Notes: generated by a model not told the origin, from the sequence alone. 64,000 bases of DNA from Pseudomonas sp. 8Z (GCF_902506535.1 NZ_LR733825.1:3206-67205); one strand, 5' to 3'. Counted from the stretch's first letter, positions 1 to 11,022 are shown. Numbers and translations are program-made.

Positions 1-238
1 CCTGGGCAATGCGGTGGATGATGCCGTGGATGCCGGCGCCGTTCTGGTCGAAGGCGAGGAAGGCGCGCTGATGCAGCAGGCTTTCCAGGTCGAGGTCAGG
101 GCGTTCGCTGATCAGCTCGACGTTGAACGCGTAAGGCTGGCTGATCGCCTCGCGCCCGTTGAATTCAAGCACCTGCAGGTCGTGTTCGACCCCTTCGATG
201 CTCAAGCTGAAATGGGTCTGGTTGGCCGGGGCGAACAT
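1..238 (-). CDS. vgrG: VgrG (TssI) type VI secretion tip protein, N-terminal part
   Basis: The reverse strand reads from an ATG at 238 off the left edge, giving about 79 residues. The N-terminus (MFAPANQTHFSLSIEGVEHD, then a segment on rearrangement of FNGREAISQPYAFNVEL and LLHQRAFLAFD) has the character of the gp27-like start of VgrG, the trimeric spike that caps the Hcp tube of the type VI secretion system. The rest of the spike and any effector extension lie outside the window. It follows hcp on the same strand, the usual orphan hcp-vgrG arrangement, but a hairpin separates the two genes. The call is family recognition from a fragment. Confidence 0.85.
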   Translation of the reverse strand, partial: MFAPANQTHFSLSIEGVEHDLQVLEFNGREAISQPYAFNVELISERPDLDLESLLHQRAFLAFDQNGAGIHGIIHRIAQ

Positions 239-404
239 CGTTGTTCCTCTCGTTTCGATCCATGAAGGCGCGGGCCATTCTAGGCAGGCGGCGCGGCCAA
301 GGCTGTGTTCGGTTTGGCGCTTGTGGACAAAGGTGTAAAGCGCGTCGCGGCTAAAGCCCCTCCCACAGCTTCACACCCATCCACACAATTCGGCGTAAAC
401 ACAA

Positions 405-426
405 CGGCCAGGTCGATGCCTGGCCG
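405..426 (-). terminator. Hairpin terminator after hcp
   Basis: An 8-bp perfect stem CGGCCAGG/CCTGGCCG with a 6-nt loop is followed on the minus strand by TTGTGTTT. It sits 30 nt after the hcp stop and would end or attenuate hcp transcription before vgrG. Confidence 0.6.
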
Positions 427-455
427 CTGCGGTGACGCATGAACTCAGCCAGCGA

Positions 456-929
456 TTAGGCGGAGATCGGGGTACGCCAGTCGTCGGAGCCGGAAGTGCC
501 GGAGACTTCGTGGGTCCAGACGATTTTGCGGTAGGTGAAGTAGACGTCTTCCAGGTGAGTGAAGTGCGCCATGTTCGGGTCCTGGCAGTTCGGCATGCGC
601 GACTGAACGTCGACGATCACGGCGTCTTCCAGTTCGATGGTGAAGTAGTGCTCTTGAGTACCGGTGGAGGAGGTGCGGTACCACTCCAGACGGCACTTGT
701 TCAGACGCTCACCGGAGGTCAGGGCGTTGAAGATCAGCGGCGAGGACTTGTCGAAGACCTTGGTGATCATCAGCGGCTTGTGCACGCGCTGGCCGGTCGG
801 TTGGCCGGACTGCGGGTCACGCGGGATGATGACCTGGTGGTTGTAGGCTTGAACCAGAATCTGGTCTTCATGACCTTCCTGGAAAATGTTGCCGACCGAG
901 TCCTCGGTGAAGGTGCCAGCGGTGATCAT
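456..929 (-). CDS. hcp: Hcp (TssD) type VI secretion tube protein with non-canonical N-terminus
   Basis: From MITAGTFTEDSVGN onward the protein follows the Hcp family of Pseudomonas closely (GHEDQ, HQV-IPRDPQSGQPTGQRVHKPL, PNCQDPNMAHFTHLEDV, end TSGSDDW). Hcp forms hexameric rings that stack into the type VI tube and carry small effectors. Family members are about 172 residues and begin with roughly 15 residues that form the first strand (MPTPAYISI-like). Here that start is absent: upstream of residue M929 the open frame reads unrelated sequence (GPGEAISVKDRELIHGSLP) back into a tandem repeat. No good ribosome site precedes 929, so the true start is uncertain. The gene may be a 5'-truncated remnant or may use an upstream start. 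Confidence 0.7.
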   Translation of the reverse strand: MITAGTFTEDSVGNIFQEGHEDQILVQAYNHQVIIPRDPQSGQPTGQRVHKPLMITKVFDKSSPLIFNALTSGERLNKCRLEWYRTSSTGTQEHYFTIELEDAVIVDVQSRMPNCQDPNMAHFTHLEDVYFTYRKIVWTHEVSGTSGSDDWRTPISA

Positions 930-1091
930 TGGAAGGGAGCCATGAATCAATTCGCGATCCTTTACGGAGATCGCTTCACCAGGCCCGCCTGGTGAATTCA
1001 CTGTCCGTCGGGTGACGGGCGTTAACGCCCGCACACAAAAAATCTGACAGTCTCGCGAAACCAAAGACATCAACAAAGCGCGACAATTCGG

Positions 1092-1140
1092 AACAAGCAA
1101 CAAGCAACAAGCAACAAGCAACAAGCAACAAGCAACAAGC
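1092..1140. repeat. Seven perfect copies of a 7-bp tandem repeat (AACAAGC)
   Basis: Seven uninterrupted units AACAAGC run from 1092 to 1140. The unit length is not a multiple of three, so copy-number slippage would shift any reading frame crossing it. It lies upstream of the aberrant hcp start. Confidence 0.95.
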
Positions 1141-1210
1141 ACTCACACAAACTTGCCAGTCCGGTATTCAACCAGTCATTCCCCCTGAAAATGCGATAAA
1201 CCATAAAAAA

Positions 1211-1229
1211 GCCCGGCACTAGGCCGGGC
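1211..1229 (-). terminator. Intrinsic terminator of dctPQM
   Basis: The perfect stem GCCCGGC/GCCGGGC with a 5-nt loop is followed on the minus strand by TTTTTTATGG. It lies 23 nt beyond the dctM stop and ends the transporter operon. Confidence 0.9.
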
Positions 1230-1251
1230 GAAGGTGTATCGGTTGGTTCGC

Positions 1252-2535
1252 TTAGCTCACGCCCAGCCAGTTCGGCAGTGCCATGGACACGGCCGGGATG
1301 TAGGTAATGATCATCAGGAAGCTGAGCAGCAGCATCAGCCACGGCATGGCTGCGCGGATTACGGCGGTCAGCGGCATGCCGGTCACCGCTGAGGTGACGA
1401 ACAGGTTCAGCCCCACCGGCGGCGTGATCAGGCCGATTTCCATGTTCACCACCATGATGATGCCCAGGTGAATCGGGTCGATGCCCAGTTGCATGGCAAT
1501 CGGGAACAGGATCGGCGCCAGAATCAGGATGATCGCCGACGGTTCCATGAAGGCACCGGCTACCAGCAACACGACGTTCACCACCAGCAGGAACTGCCAT
1601 GGCTGTAGACCCAACTCCACTACCCATGCAGTAATCTGCTGCGGGATCTGCTCGGTGGTCAGCACGTGAGCGAAGAGCATGGCGTTGGCAATAATGAACA
1701 TCAGCATGATGGTCAGCTTGCCGGACTCCAGCAGCACTTTCGGGCATTCGCGGATGGTCAGATCCTTGTACACGAACAGGGCGACGAAGCCTGCGTACAC
1801 GGCGGCCACTGCAGCGGCTTCGGTCGGGGTGAACATGCCGGTGTAGATGCCGCCGAGGATAATCACCATCAGCAGCAGGCCCCAGAACGCCTCGCGAGCG
1901 GCACGCAGCCATTCGCGGAAGCTGGCGCGCGGCAGGGCTGGCAGCTTCTTGATGCGGGCCACGACGTAGATCGCCACCATCAGCACCACGCCCAGCAGCA
2001 CGCCCGGAATCACCCCGGCCATGAACAGCTTGCCCACCGATTGCTCGGTCGCAGCGGCGTATACCACCATCACGATCGACGGCGGAATCAGAATGCCCAA
2101 CGTACCGGCGTTACAGACGATACCGGCACCGAATGCCTGTGGGTAACCGGAACGCACCATGCCGGCAATGGCGATGGAGCCAACAGCAGCCACGGTGGCG
2201 GGCGAGGAGCCCGACAGTGCGGCGAACAGCATGCACGCCAGCACCGCGCCGATAGCCAGACCGCCACGGATGTGGCCGACGCAGGCGTTGGCGAAGTCGA
2301 TCAGGCGCTTGGCCACGCCGCCAGTGGTCATGAATGCGCCGGACAGCAGGAAGAACGGGATCGCCAGCAGGGTGTAGTGCTCACTGGTCTCGAACAGCTT
2401 GATCGCCAGCGAACGCACCGAGTCAGGGCTGAACAGCATGATGGTGATGGAGCCAGCCAGGCCGAGGGACGCGGCAATCGGCACGCCAATGAACATCAGC
2501 AAAAACAGCAGCAGGAAGAGGAACAAAACGGTCAT
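1252..2535 (-). CDS. dctM: TRAP transporter large permease DctM
   Basis: A 427-residue, very hydrophobic protein of about 12 membrane segments, starting MTVLFLFLLLFLLMFIGVPIA as usual for DctM/SiaM. Typical motifs are PFFLLSGAFMTTGG, the LSGSSPATVAAVGSIAI segment and IIMVVNMEIGLITPPVGLNLF near the C-terminus. DctM is the ion-coupled translocation subunit of tripartite ATP-independent transporters, here probably for C4-dicarboxylates because dctBD is adjacent. The start overlaps the end of dctQ by 4 bp (ATGA), indicating translational coupling. The operon order on the minus strand is dctP-dctQ-dctM, controlled from the sigma-54 promoter at 4433-4447. Length and motifs are full; nothing is odd. 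Confidence 0.95.
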   Translation of the reverse strand: MTVLFLFLLLFLLMFIGVPIAASLGLAGSITIMLFSPDSVRSLAIKLFETSEHYTLLAIPFFLLSGAFMTTGGVAKRLIDFANACVGHIRGGLAIGAVLACMLFAALSGSSPATVAAVGSIAIAGMVRSGYPQAFGAGIVCNAGTLGILIPPSIVMVVYAAATEQSVGKLFMAGVIPGVLLGVVLMVAIYVVARIKKLPALPRASFREWLRAAREAFWGLLLMVIILGGIYTGMFTPTEAAAVAAVYAGFVALFVYKDLTIRECPKVLLESGKLTIMLMFIIANAMLFAHVLTTEQIPQQITAWVVELGLQPWQFLLVVNVVLLVAGAFMEPSAIILILAPILFPIAMQLGIDPIHLGIIMVVNMEIGLITPPVGLNLFVTSAVTGMPLTAVIRAAMPWLMLLLSFLMIITYIPAVSMALPNWLGVS

Positions 2536-3161
2536 TGCTTGTGCTCCTCGTGTTCATTGACCTTCAGGGCGTCTGCGGCCTCGTCGGCCAGGCCCAGGCC
2601 GGTTTGCTCGTCGCGCAGGATTCGCACGAGGATCTCCAGAAAACGAATGAATACCATGGCGTAGCCGAACGGCACGATCATGCCGATATGCCACTGGGCG
2701 ATGCCATAGTGGCCGAGGTCTTCGGCACCGATACCGGCGGTGAACAGGGTGCGAACCCAGTCGAAGCTACCGACCGCGATCAGGCCGGCATAGCCCAGGC
2801 AGCACAGGCAGGCGATCACACCGATAAAGCGTTGCACGCCGCGTGGGGCGAGTTTTACCAGCGCGTCGACGCCGATATGGCCTGCAGTACGCACGCCGTA
2901 GGCCAGGCCGAAGAAAATCAGCCAGCCGAACAGGGCTTTGGTCAGCGCGCTGCTCCAGGTCATGGCTTGGGCCAGGTCGAGGATGTGGTCGCCGATACCG
3001 AGCAGGGCCTCGTTACCGCCGAAGTAATCGCCCAGCCAGTAGAAAACGGTATAGAGGTTGTTGAGGATCACGTAGACGAACGTAACCAGAGTCATGGCCG
3101 CGAGCAGGAAGGCGATAAAGCCTTCTTCGAAATGCTCCCAGGCGCGCCGCAAGGCGTTCAT
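2532..3161 (-). CDS. dctQ: TRAP transporter small permease DctQ
   Basis: A 209-residue protein starting MNALRRAWEHFEEGFIAFLLA, the form usual for DctQ; the longer open frame has no support, and the chosen ATG at 3161 has GGGAG about 8 nt upstream. Four membrane segments are visible (about residues 15-40, 75-95, 115-135, 155-180). DctQ pairs with DctM in the inner membrane and is essential for TRAP transport. It lies between dctP (gap of 125 nt) and dctM (4-bp overlap). Confidence 0.93.
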   Translation of the reverse strand: MNALRRAWEHFEEGFIAFLLAAMTLVTFVYVILNNLYTVFYWLGDYFGGNEALLGIGDHILDLAQAMTWSSALTKALFGWLIFFGLAYGVRTAGHIGVDALVKLAPRGVQRFIGVIACLCCLGYAGLIAVGSFDWVRTLFTAGIGAEDLGHYGIAQWHIGMIVPFGYAMVFIRFLEILVRILRDEQTGLGLADEAADALKVNEHEEHKQ

Positions 3162-3286
3162 GGACAATCTCCCGAATGGAAAGGGCAGGGGCAGGCGGTT
3201 GCCCGCCCGTAACAGCATGTCGGCGCCTGGCGGCGCCGGCGTGGGTCAGCGCCCGATGGCACTGCCCACGTTACGGCTCTGCGGCC

Positions 3287-4570
<1,284 letters not shown>

Positions 4571-4573
4571 TAA

Positions 4574-4595
4574 AAGTGGCGGTTAGCCGCCACTT
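4574..4595 (-). terminator. Terminator of dctBD overlapping the dctD stop
   Basis: A 9-bp perfect stem AAGTGGCGG/CCGCCACTT with a 4-nt loop is followed by TTTTA on the minus strand. The stem overlaps the dctD stop codon at 4594-4596. Confidence 0.8.
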
Positions 4596-5979
4596 ACTCG
4601 AAGTCATCTGGCGAGCTTCCGCCAGATCCTGAGAAATTCAGGCCGTGCTTGCGCAATTTGTCGTGCAGGGTCTTGCGTGGGATACCCAAAGCTTCGGCCA
4701 GGCTGCGCAGTGAGCCGTGTGGACGGCTCAACTCGCCAGCGATAAGGGCGCGCTCGAAGGCTTCCACCTGTTCGCTCAGGCCGCCACTGATCGCTGGCAG
4801 GCTTGGTGCGTTGCTGTCCAGTGATAACTCCAGCCCCAGGGCGAAGCGTTCGGCTGCGTTCTGCAACTCACGTACGTTGCCTGGCCACGGGTGACGCAGC
4901 AGTAGCGCGCGTTGGCCTGGCTGCAGCTCGCGCACCGATAGGCCATGACGGCCAGCGGCACTCTCGCTGAAGTGCTGGAACAGCAGCAGGGCATCTTCAC
5001 CGCGCTCGCGCAGGGGTGGAATCGATAGCGGGGCGACGTTCAGTCGGTAGTAAAGGTCAGCACGAAAACGCCCGCGGTCAGCGGCCTGGCGCAGATCCTC
5101 TTTGGTCGCGGCAATGACGCGGATATCGAGAGGGATCAATTGGTTGCCGCCCAGGCGCTCGACCACGCGCTCTTGCAGCAAACGCAGCAGCTTGACCTGT
5201 ACGTCCAGGCTCATACTTTCGATTTCATCGAGGAACAGGGTGCCGCCGTTGGCGAATTCGAACTTGCCGATGCGGCGCTTCTGCGCGCCGGTGAAGGCGC
5301 CGGCTTCGTGGCCGAATAGTTCGCTTTCCACCACAGATTCGGCGAGCGCGCCGGCGTTGATGGCGACGAATGGGCCGTCGCGGCGATTGGATAGATCGTG
5401 CAGGGCGCGGGCGACGACTTCCTTGCCTGCCCCGGTCTCGCCGAGGATCAGTACATCTGTGCTGATGCTGGCCAGGGCGCCAATCTGCTCGCGCAGGCGC
5501 AGCATGGCCGGTGACTGGCCAACCAGGCGTCCGGCCAGTTGCTGGCGGTCGGTCAGAGCCATGCGCAGGCTGCGGTTTTCCAGTACCAAGCGGCGCAGGT
5601 CGAGCGCGCGGCGCACGCTGTCGAGCAGTGCATCGTTGGCGAAGGGTTTTTCCAGAAAATCGTAAGCACCGGCACGCATCGCCTGCACGGCCAGAGGTAC
5701 ATCGCCGTGGCCGGTGATCAGCAGCACGGGCAGTTGGGCATCGCGCTCGCGCAACAGTTGCAGCAGTTCGAGGCCATCGGTGCCGGGCATGCGGATATCG
5801 CTGACCACTACGCCAGGCCAGTCGGCTGGAATCCGTTCAGCCACCCCCTTGGCATTGCCTAGGCTCTGTACTTTGAGGCCGGCGAGGTCGAGCGTCTGGC
5901 TGAGCGCCTGGCGCAGGTGGGCGTCATCGTCGATCAGCAGAACCTGGGTACGGCTGTCGATAGCGCTGTCGCTGGTCAT
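4594..5979 (-). CDS. dctD: C4-dicarboxylate response regulator DctD (sigma-54 activator)
   Basis: A 461-residue NtrC-family activator. Residues about 10-125 are a receiver domain with the phospho-acceptor in VVVSDIRMPGTDG. Residues about 145-385 are the AAA+ domain with Walker A GETGAGKE, the sigma-54 contact loop GAFTGA, and Walker B GGTLFLDEIESM. A C-terminal Fis-type helix-turn-helix follows (LRSLAEALGIPRKTLHDKLR). Phosphorylated by DctB, it should open the sigma-54 promoter at 4433-4447. It overlaps dctB by 4 bp. All key motifs are intact. Confidence 0.95.
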   Translation of the reverse strand: MTSDSAIDSRTQVLLIDDDAHLRQALSQTLDLAGLKVQSLGNAKGVAERIPADWPGVVVSDIRMPGTDGLELLQLLRERDAQLPVLLITGHGDVPLAVQAMRAGAYDFLEKPFANDALLDSVRRALDLRRLVLENRSLRMALTDRQQLAGRLVGQSPAMLRLREQIGALASISTDVLILGETGAGKEVVARALHDLSNRRDGPFVAINAGALAESVVESELFGHEAGAFTGAQKRRIGKFEFANGGTLFLDEIESMSLDVQVKLLRLLQERVVERLGGNQLIPLDIRVIAATKEDLRQAADRGRFRADLYYRLNVAPLSIPPLRERGEDALLLFQHFSESAAGRHGLSVRELQPGQRALLLRHPWPGNVRELQNAAERFALGLELSLDSNAPSLPAISGGLSEQVEAFERALIAGELSRPHGSLRSLAEALGIPRKTLHDKLRKHGLNFSGSGGSSPDDFE

Positions 5980-7787
5980 GGCGAGGGATCCTCTGGGGGT
6001 TGCAGGTTGACGCCGGGGCTGGCCAGGCGCAGGCGTAGGGTGATCAATGCGCCGCCTTGCGGGTGGTTGTCGAGCACGAGCTCGCCGCCGAGGGCGCGCA
6101 TCAGGGTTTCGCAGATGGCCAGGCCCAGGCCCAGGCCTTGGGCGCTGGTTTTGGTGGTGAAGAACGGCTCGCGGGCGCGGGCCAGCGACTCTGCACTGAA
6201 ACCGGGGCCATTATCGCGCAGTAGCAGTTCGAGCAGGTCGCCCTGGCTCTGAACGCTGAGCCATATACGCCGTGGCGGCGCCTTGTCGGCAAGCGCGTCG
6301 AGGGCGTTGGCCAGCAGGTTGCCGAGCACCTGGCGCAGGCGGGTTTCGCCAGCCTGCACCCAGAGTGTGGCGTCCGGTACATCACGGATCAGTTCCACGT
6401 CCATGGCTCGTCGCCGCTTGGCCAGTAAGGATAGGGCATCGTCCAGCGCCGGTTGCAGGGCGACGCGCTCCGGGGCATGGCGATCGCGCCGGGCGAAGGC
6501 ACGCAGGTGGGCGATGATCGAGGCCATGCGTTCGGTCAGTTCGCGGATCAGGCCGAGATTGGCGCGTACGTCGTCGTTGCGCTGGTGGTCGAGCAGGGTG
6601 CTGGCGTTTTCCGCGTAGCTGCGAATGGCTGCCAGAGGCTGGTTGAGTTCGTGGCTGATGCTGGCGCTCATGGTGCCCAGCGCGGATAGCTTGCCGGCCT
6701 GTACCAGTTCATCCTGCGCTCGCACCAGTTCTTGCTGGGCCTGTTCGCGCTCCAGAACTTCCTGCTTGAGGCGGCTGTTGAGCAATTCCAGATCATGCGT
6801 TCGCTCGGTCACGCGCTGCTCCAGCTCGGCTTTGGCGCGGCTGTCGAGGGCGATGCGTTCGAGGTAGTGGCGACGGCGCTGCATCAACAGGCTGAGCAAT
6901 AGCAGCAGTACCAGCAGTGCTGTGGCGCTGACTGCCACAGCACTGCGTACCGGGCGGTCGAGGAGCGTGCGCGGGGCGAGGATGTTTACCGTCCAGCCGG
7001 TTTCTTCCAGTACGCGGCTTTGCGTCAACCAGGCGTCCGTGTCGAGATTGAGTGTCGGCGGCGCCAAGGTCGGGTAGGGCTGGTTGGCCGCGATGGCGGC
7101 TTGCTCGACACGATCCAGCGGGCGGCTGGCATGAAAGCGCCAATCGGGGCGCGAGGTGAGAATCACCACACCATTGGTGTCGGTCACCAGCAGTTGTTCG
7201 GGGGTGTTGCCCCACAGTGTTTCGGTGTGGTCGAGGTCGACCTTGACCACCAGCGCGCCGATATTGCGCTCGCCTTTGCGCACCGGGTACGCGAAGTAAT
7301 AGCCGCGCTTGCCCGAGGTGGTGCCGAGCCCGAAGAAGCGCCCGAGTCGGCCGGCCAGGGCCTCGCGGAAGTACGGGCGAAAGGCGAAGTTGCCGGAAAT
7401 GAAGCTGTCGGGTTTGTCCCAGTTGGAGGCGGCCAGGGTGACGCCGCGCGGATTCATCAGGTAGATGACGTCAGCCCCCGTCTGTGCGCGGGTGCGGGCT
7501 AGCAGGCGGTTGGCGCCATCGAGTACTGCCGGATCTTGCGGCGCTTCTAGAGCGGCGCGTACGCCGGGCAGGTCGCCGAGAATTTGCGGCAGCACCTCGT
7601 AGCGGCGCAGAGTGCCCAGCAAGTTGGCGACGTACAGGTCGAGGGTCTGGCGGTTCTGTTCGATCAGCACATCGCGGTAATAACGCTCAGCCAGGTAATG
7701 CACGGGCCATAGCAGTGGCGCGAGCAGCAGTGCCAGCAGCAGTAGGCTGCGCCAGCGAGGGCGGCGAAGAGGTCGTGTTCTGGACAT
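5976..7787 (-). CDS. dctB: C4-dicarboxylate sensor histidine kinase DctB
   Basis: A 603-residue membrane sensor. An N-terminal membrane segment (about 14-34) and a second one (about 283-303) enclose a periplasmic double-Cache-like sensor region. A coiled linker leads to the HisKA box SISHELNQPLAAIRSYAENA and a HATPase domain with the N box (NLLANALDAL), DNGPGF and GLGLGLAICE. It autophosphorylates on the HELNQP histidine and passes the phosphate to DctD. It is the first gene of dctBD, with a 4-bp overlap. Sensing of C4-dicarboxylates is inferred from family and from the neighbouring dctPQM. Confidence 0.93.
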   Translation of the reverse strand: MSRTRPLRRPRWRSLLLLALLLAPLLWPVHYLAERYYRDVLIEQNRQTLDLYVANLLGTLRRYEVLPQILGDLPGVRAALEAPQDPAVLDGANRLLARTRAQTGADVIYLMNPRGVTLAASNWDKPDSFISGNFAFRPYFREALAGRLGRFFGLGTTSGKRGYYFAYPVRKGERNIGALVVKVDLDHTETLWGNTPEQLLVTDTNGVVILTSRPDWRFHASRPLDRVEQAAIAANQPYPTLAPPTLNLDTDAWLTQSRVLEETGWTVNILAPRTLLDRPVRSAVAVSATALLVLLLLLSLLMQRRRHYLERIALDSRAKAELEQRVTERTHDLELLNSRLKQEVLEREQAQQELVRAQDELVQAGKLSALGTMSASISHELNQPLAAIRSYAENASTLLDHQRNDDVRANLGLIRELTERMASIIAHLRAFARRDRHAPERVALQPALDDALSLLAKRRRAMDVELIRDVPDATLWVQAGETRLRQVLGNLLANALDALADKAPPRRIWLSVQSQGDLLELLLRDNGPGFSAESLARAREPFFTTKTSAQGLGLGLAICETLMRALGGELVLDNHPQGGALITLRLRLASPGVNLQPPEDPSP

Positions 7788-8000
7788 GGAAAGCTGAGTA
7801 AGAAGGAATGAAACGGCTGATACGCAATGAGCAATATGGGGCGCTACTGTAGCGTAGCGCTCATGATTCGTGGCGTGTTTAAGCGTGGTAGCAGATCAGA
7901 GGTGGAATGCTGGGATAGGTATGGCTTTTTAGTGTCAGCGCCGAGACATCTCGTGTTACATTTTTGCCTCTTTGCAAGGGATTGACGGGGTTCGGTAGCG

Positions 8001-9620
8001 ATGCAGTTGTCTGTGCGTAAGCGTTTGTTGCTGTTGGCTTTGCTACCGATGATCGTGCTGGCGTTAGTCATTGCCATGGCAGTCAACAATGGCAGCCGTT
8101 TGAATCATAACTTCGAAGCGCTGTTCAAGGATCGGTTGCAGCCAGTCAGTCAGCTCAAAGTGTTGGCTGATGCCTATGCCGTGGCCATCGTCGACGCCTT
8201 GCACAAATACCGAGCCGAAGTATTTGACGCCGACACGTTGCGTCAGGAACTCGATGCCGCCCAGCAGCGCGGTGATCAGGCGTGGAACGCCTATTTGGCG
8301 AGCAGTATGACCCCGGATGAGCAGGTGCTGATTGCACAGGTTCGCGTCGACCTGCAGAACGTACGGCAACTGGTTAACCGTTATCGCAGCGCACTCGATG
8401 AGGGGCGGTTGCGAGCGCTAGAGCCGATTGCCTTTAACCGAGAGCTGTATGGCACCTTCGATCCCTTCGGCGGAGAACTGGCGGAGTTGATCGACCTGCA
8501 GCTACGGGAAGGCCAGAAGCTGGGTGTCAGCACCGGCGAGCTCTACGAATCGATGCGTAACACCTTTATCGGCATTGGTCTGATCGCCCTGTTGGTGGTG
8601 TTGTCGATGACCATGCTGATCGGCCATTCGATCATTCGCCCGCTGGCGGCCTTGCGCGGTGTGATTGCCGCTGTGCAGGAACACTCGAACCTGACGTTGC
8701 GTGCCAACTCCGATGGTCGTGACGAGGTGGCTGACACGGCGCGAGCATTCAACACTCTGCTCGAACACCAGCAGGCGCTGATCTGTCACCTGACCGACAC
8801 GGCCACCCAGTTGGCCGCAGCGGCTGAAGAAATGAATGCGATCAGTGCGCAGGCCAGCCATTGTGCTGCCACTCAGGGTGACCAAACCAATATGGTGGCC
8901 ACGGCGGTGCATGAGATGAGCGTTGCTGTGCAGGAGGTGGCGCAGAATGCCCAGAACATGGCGGGCGCCGCTGCTGAGGCTAACCGTGAGGCTCGTCAGG
9001 GGCGGGCTTTGGTGCAGGCCAACCTCAATGCCATCCATGATCTGTTCTCCAGTGTGGAGGAGGCAGGCGTCGTGATCGATGGCTTGCATAGCCATAGTGA
9101 CGATATCGGCAAGGTGCTCGGGGTGATCCAGAGTATTGCCGAGCAGACCAATTTGCTGGCGCTTAACGCGGCTATCGAAGCTGCGCGTGCTGGCGAGGCC
9201 GGGCGCGGCTTTGCCGTGGTCGCTGATGAGGTGCGCGGCCTCGCCGGTAACACTCAACAGGCCACCGAGTCGATTCGCAGCATGATCGAGCGTTTACAAC
9301 ATGGTGCCCGCAGTGCGGTTAATGCCATGGTGCGTTCGCGTGAGCAGGCGCAGAACAGTGTCGGCCATGCTCGTCAGGCTGACGAGGTACTCAACCAAAT
9401 CGCGCTGGCCATTGAAGGCATTGCTGACGGCAACGTGCAGATTTCAGCGGCGACCGAAGAGCAGACGGCTGTGGTCAGCGAGATCAGCCAGAACATCACG
9501 GGTCTCAATGACAGCATCGGCGAGGTCGTCAGTGGTGCTGGGCAAAGCTCGCAGGCCAGTCGTGAACTCGCACACCTGGCCAGCGGCCTACGGCAGCAAG
9601 TTCAGCGTTTTATCGCCTGA
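8001..9620 (+). CDS. Methyl-accepting chemotaxis protein
   Basis: A 539-residue chemoreceptor. Residues 8-30 form the first membrane helix, then a four-helix-bundle-like periplasmic domain (about 31-185), a second helix (about 190-212), a HAMP segment starting at [12 protein letters not shown], and a long cytoplasmic coiled coil. The hairpin tip with [32 protein letters not shown] is the universal CheA/CheW contact region. The ligand is unknown: a small 4HB sensor of this type can bind amino acids or carboxylates directly or a binding protein. Nearness to dctPQM is suggestive only. Its 3' end overlaps rmlD convergently by 19 bp. No pentapeptide tether is seen at the C-terminus. Confidence 0.93.
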   Translation: MQLSVRKRLLLLALLPMIVLALVIAMAVNNGSRLNHNFEALFKDRLQPVSQLKVLADAYAVAIVDALHKYRAEVFDADTLRQELDAAQQRGDQAWNAYLASSMTPDEQVLIAQVRVDLQNVRQLVNRYRSALDEGRLRALEPIAFNRELYGTFDPFGGELAELIDLQLREGQKLGVSTGELYESMRNTFIGIGLIALLVVLSMTMLIGHSIIRPLAALRGVIAAVQEHSNLTLRANSDGRDEVADTARAFNTLLEHQQALICHLTDTATQLAAAAEEMNAISAQASHCAATQGDQTNMVATAVHEMSVAVQEVAQNAQNMAGAAAEANREARQGRALVQANLNAIHDLFSSVEEAGVVIDGLHSHSDDIGKVLGVIQSIAEQTNLLALNAAIEAARAGEAGRGFAVVADEVRGLAGNTQQATESIRSMIERLQHGARSAVNAMVRSREQAQNSVGHARQADEVLNQIALAIEGIADGNVQISAATEEQTAVVSEISQNITGLNDSIGEVVSGAGQSSQASRELAHLASGLRQQVQRFIA

Positions 9621-10477
9621 GGCTCGCTCAGGCAGGCATCGAGTGCCTGCTCCCAGTGTGGCAGGCTCACTTGCCAATCCTGCGCCAGTCGTTCGCCATC
9701 CAGGCGCGAGTTGAGCGGTCGGCGTGCGGGTGTGGGGTAGTCGCTGGAGGGAATCGGCAGCAGCTCGGCGCAGTGCTTGCCCTGTGCGCGCAGACGCTCG
9801 GCGATGGCGCTGGCAAAACCGAACCAACTGGTCTGGCCTTGGCAGGTGAGGTGGTAGGTGCCCCAGTGGTAGCGGCCTTGCTGCCACTTCTCAATCAGCT
9901 CTGCGGTGGCACTGGCAATGCTGCCGGCCCAGGTCGGCGCGCCGATCTGATCATCCACCACCTTGAGCTGTTCACGTTCTTGCAGCAGGCGCTGCATGGT
10001 CAGCAGGAAGTTGCGCCCGTGCTGCGAGTAGACCCAACTGGTGCGCAGGATCAGATGCTCGCAGCCGCTGATGCGTAGCGCCTGCTCACCGGCGGCCTTG
10101 CTGGCGCCATAGACGCCCAGCGGGCGCGGTGTGTCGGCCTCGCGGTAGGCCGTGGCCTTACTGCCGTCGAAGACGTAATCGGTGGAGTAGTGGATCAGTG
10201 GGATGTCCAGCTCGAAGCAGGCATCGGCCATGGCGCCCGGCGCCTCGGCATTGATGGTGAAGGCCAGTTCGCGCTCCTGCTCGGCCTGGTCGACCGCTGT
10301 ATAGGCGGCGGCGTTGATGACCAGCGTCGGACGTTCACGGAGGATAACCTCGCCCAGCTTCTGCGGTTGCGCCAGGTCGAAATCGGCGCGGCCCAGGCTG
10401 ACCAGTTCATGTTGGGCGAGTGCGCGTTGCAGTTCTCGGGCGACCTGACCGGTATGGCCAGTGATCAGAATTTTCAT
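9602..10477 (-). CDS. rmlD: dTDP-4-dehydrorhamnose reductase RmlD
   Basis: A 291-residue short-chain dehydrogenase-like protein. The N-terminus [20 protein letters not shown] is the Rossmann nucleotide-binding loop, and STDYVFDG plus [10 protein letters not shown] contain the catalytic Thr/Tyr-xxx-Lys. It reduces dTDP-4-keto-L-rhamnose with NAD(P)H, the last step of dTDP-L-rhamnose synthesis. It is the last gene of rmlB-A-C-D and overlaps rmlC by 4 bp. The product would supply the rhamnosyl residues of Psl, made from the divergent operon, and possibly of LPS. Confidence 0.95.
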   Translation of the reverse strand: MKILITGHTGQVARELQRALAQHELVSLGRADFDLAQPQKLGEVILRERPTLVINAAAYTAVDQAEQERELAFTINAEAPGAMADACFELDIPLIHYSTDYVFDGSKATAYREADTPRPLGVYGASKAAGEQALRISGCEHLILRTSWVYSQHGRNFLLTMQRLLQEREQLKVVDDQIGAPTWAGSIASATAELIEKWQQGRYHWGTYHLTCQGQTSWFGFASAIAERLRAQGKHCAELLPIPSSDYPTPARRPLNSRLDGERLAQDWQVSLPHWEQALDACLSEPQAIKR

Positions 10478-11022
10478 GGGAAAACCTCGGCGTCGGCGAA
10501 GGCCGCTCCTTGCTGATCCTTGGCCGACAGCACCGGCGTCAGACCATCCAGCGGCCAGTCGATGGCCAGTTGCACGTCATCCCAGCGGATGCACCGTTCG
10601 TGCGCCGGGGCGTAGTAGTCGGTGGTTTTGTAGAGGAACTCGGCGTACTCGCTGAGCACCAGAAAACCATGGGCGAAACCCTCAGGCACCCAGAGTTGGC
10701 GCTTGTTCTCGGCAGACAGGTGCACACCGACCCATTGGCCGAACGTCGGCGAGCTACGGCGAACATCCACCGCTACGTCGTAGACCTCACCTGCGGTGAC
10801 GCGCACCAGCTTGCCCTGCGCCTGCTGCAACTGATAGTGCAGGCCGCGCAATACGCCGCGTGCCGAGCGCGAATGGTTGTCCTGAACGAAGTCGCGCTGC
10901 ACGCCGGTCAGCTCGGAGAAGCGTCGGGCATTGAAGCTCTCGTAGAAAAAACCGCGTTCGTCGCCGAATACCTGCGGCTCGATGATCAGCACTTCTGGCA
11001 GATCTGTGGCGATGATGTTCAT
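10474..11022 (-). CDS. rmlC: dTDP-4-dehydrorhamnose 3,5-epimerase RmlC
   Basis: A 182-residue cupin epimerase. Key elements are [20 protein letters not shown], the catalytic histidine region [19 protein letters not shown], the strand [19 protein letters not shown] and the tyrosine region [12 protein letters not shown]. It epimerises C3 and C5 of dTDP-4-keto-6-deoxyglucose. It overlaps rmlA and rmlD by 4 bp each, so the three are translationally coupled. Length is normal for the family. Confidence 0.96.
   Translation of the reverse strand: MNIIATDLPEVLIIEPQVFGDERGFFYESFNARRFSELTGVQRDFVQDNHSRSARGVLRGLHYQLQQAQGKLVRVTAGEVYDVAVDVRRSSPTFGQWVGVHLSAENKRQLWVPEGFAHGFLVLSEYAEFLYKTTDYYAPAHERCIRWDDVQLAIDWPLDGLTPVLSAKDQQGAAFADAEVFP

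Larger units (their letters stand above)
930..1251. other. Gene-free stretch between hcp and dctM with hairpins and a tandem repeat
   Basis: This 322-nt stretch holds a CACCAGGC/GCCTGGTG inverted repeat (about 988-1005), the palindrome GGCGTTAACGCC (about 1019-1030), the 7-bp tandem array at 1092-1140 and the dctM terminator at 1211-1229. An open minus-strand frame through the array encodes low-complexity LLLVACC repeats and is not a credible protein. No promoter is obvious. Confidence 0.5.

Noticed and set aside
1666..2664. 332-residue plus-strand frame within dctM/dctQ
   Set aside because: His/Gln-rich shadow of membrane-protein codons; dctM and dctQ are intact on the other strand.
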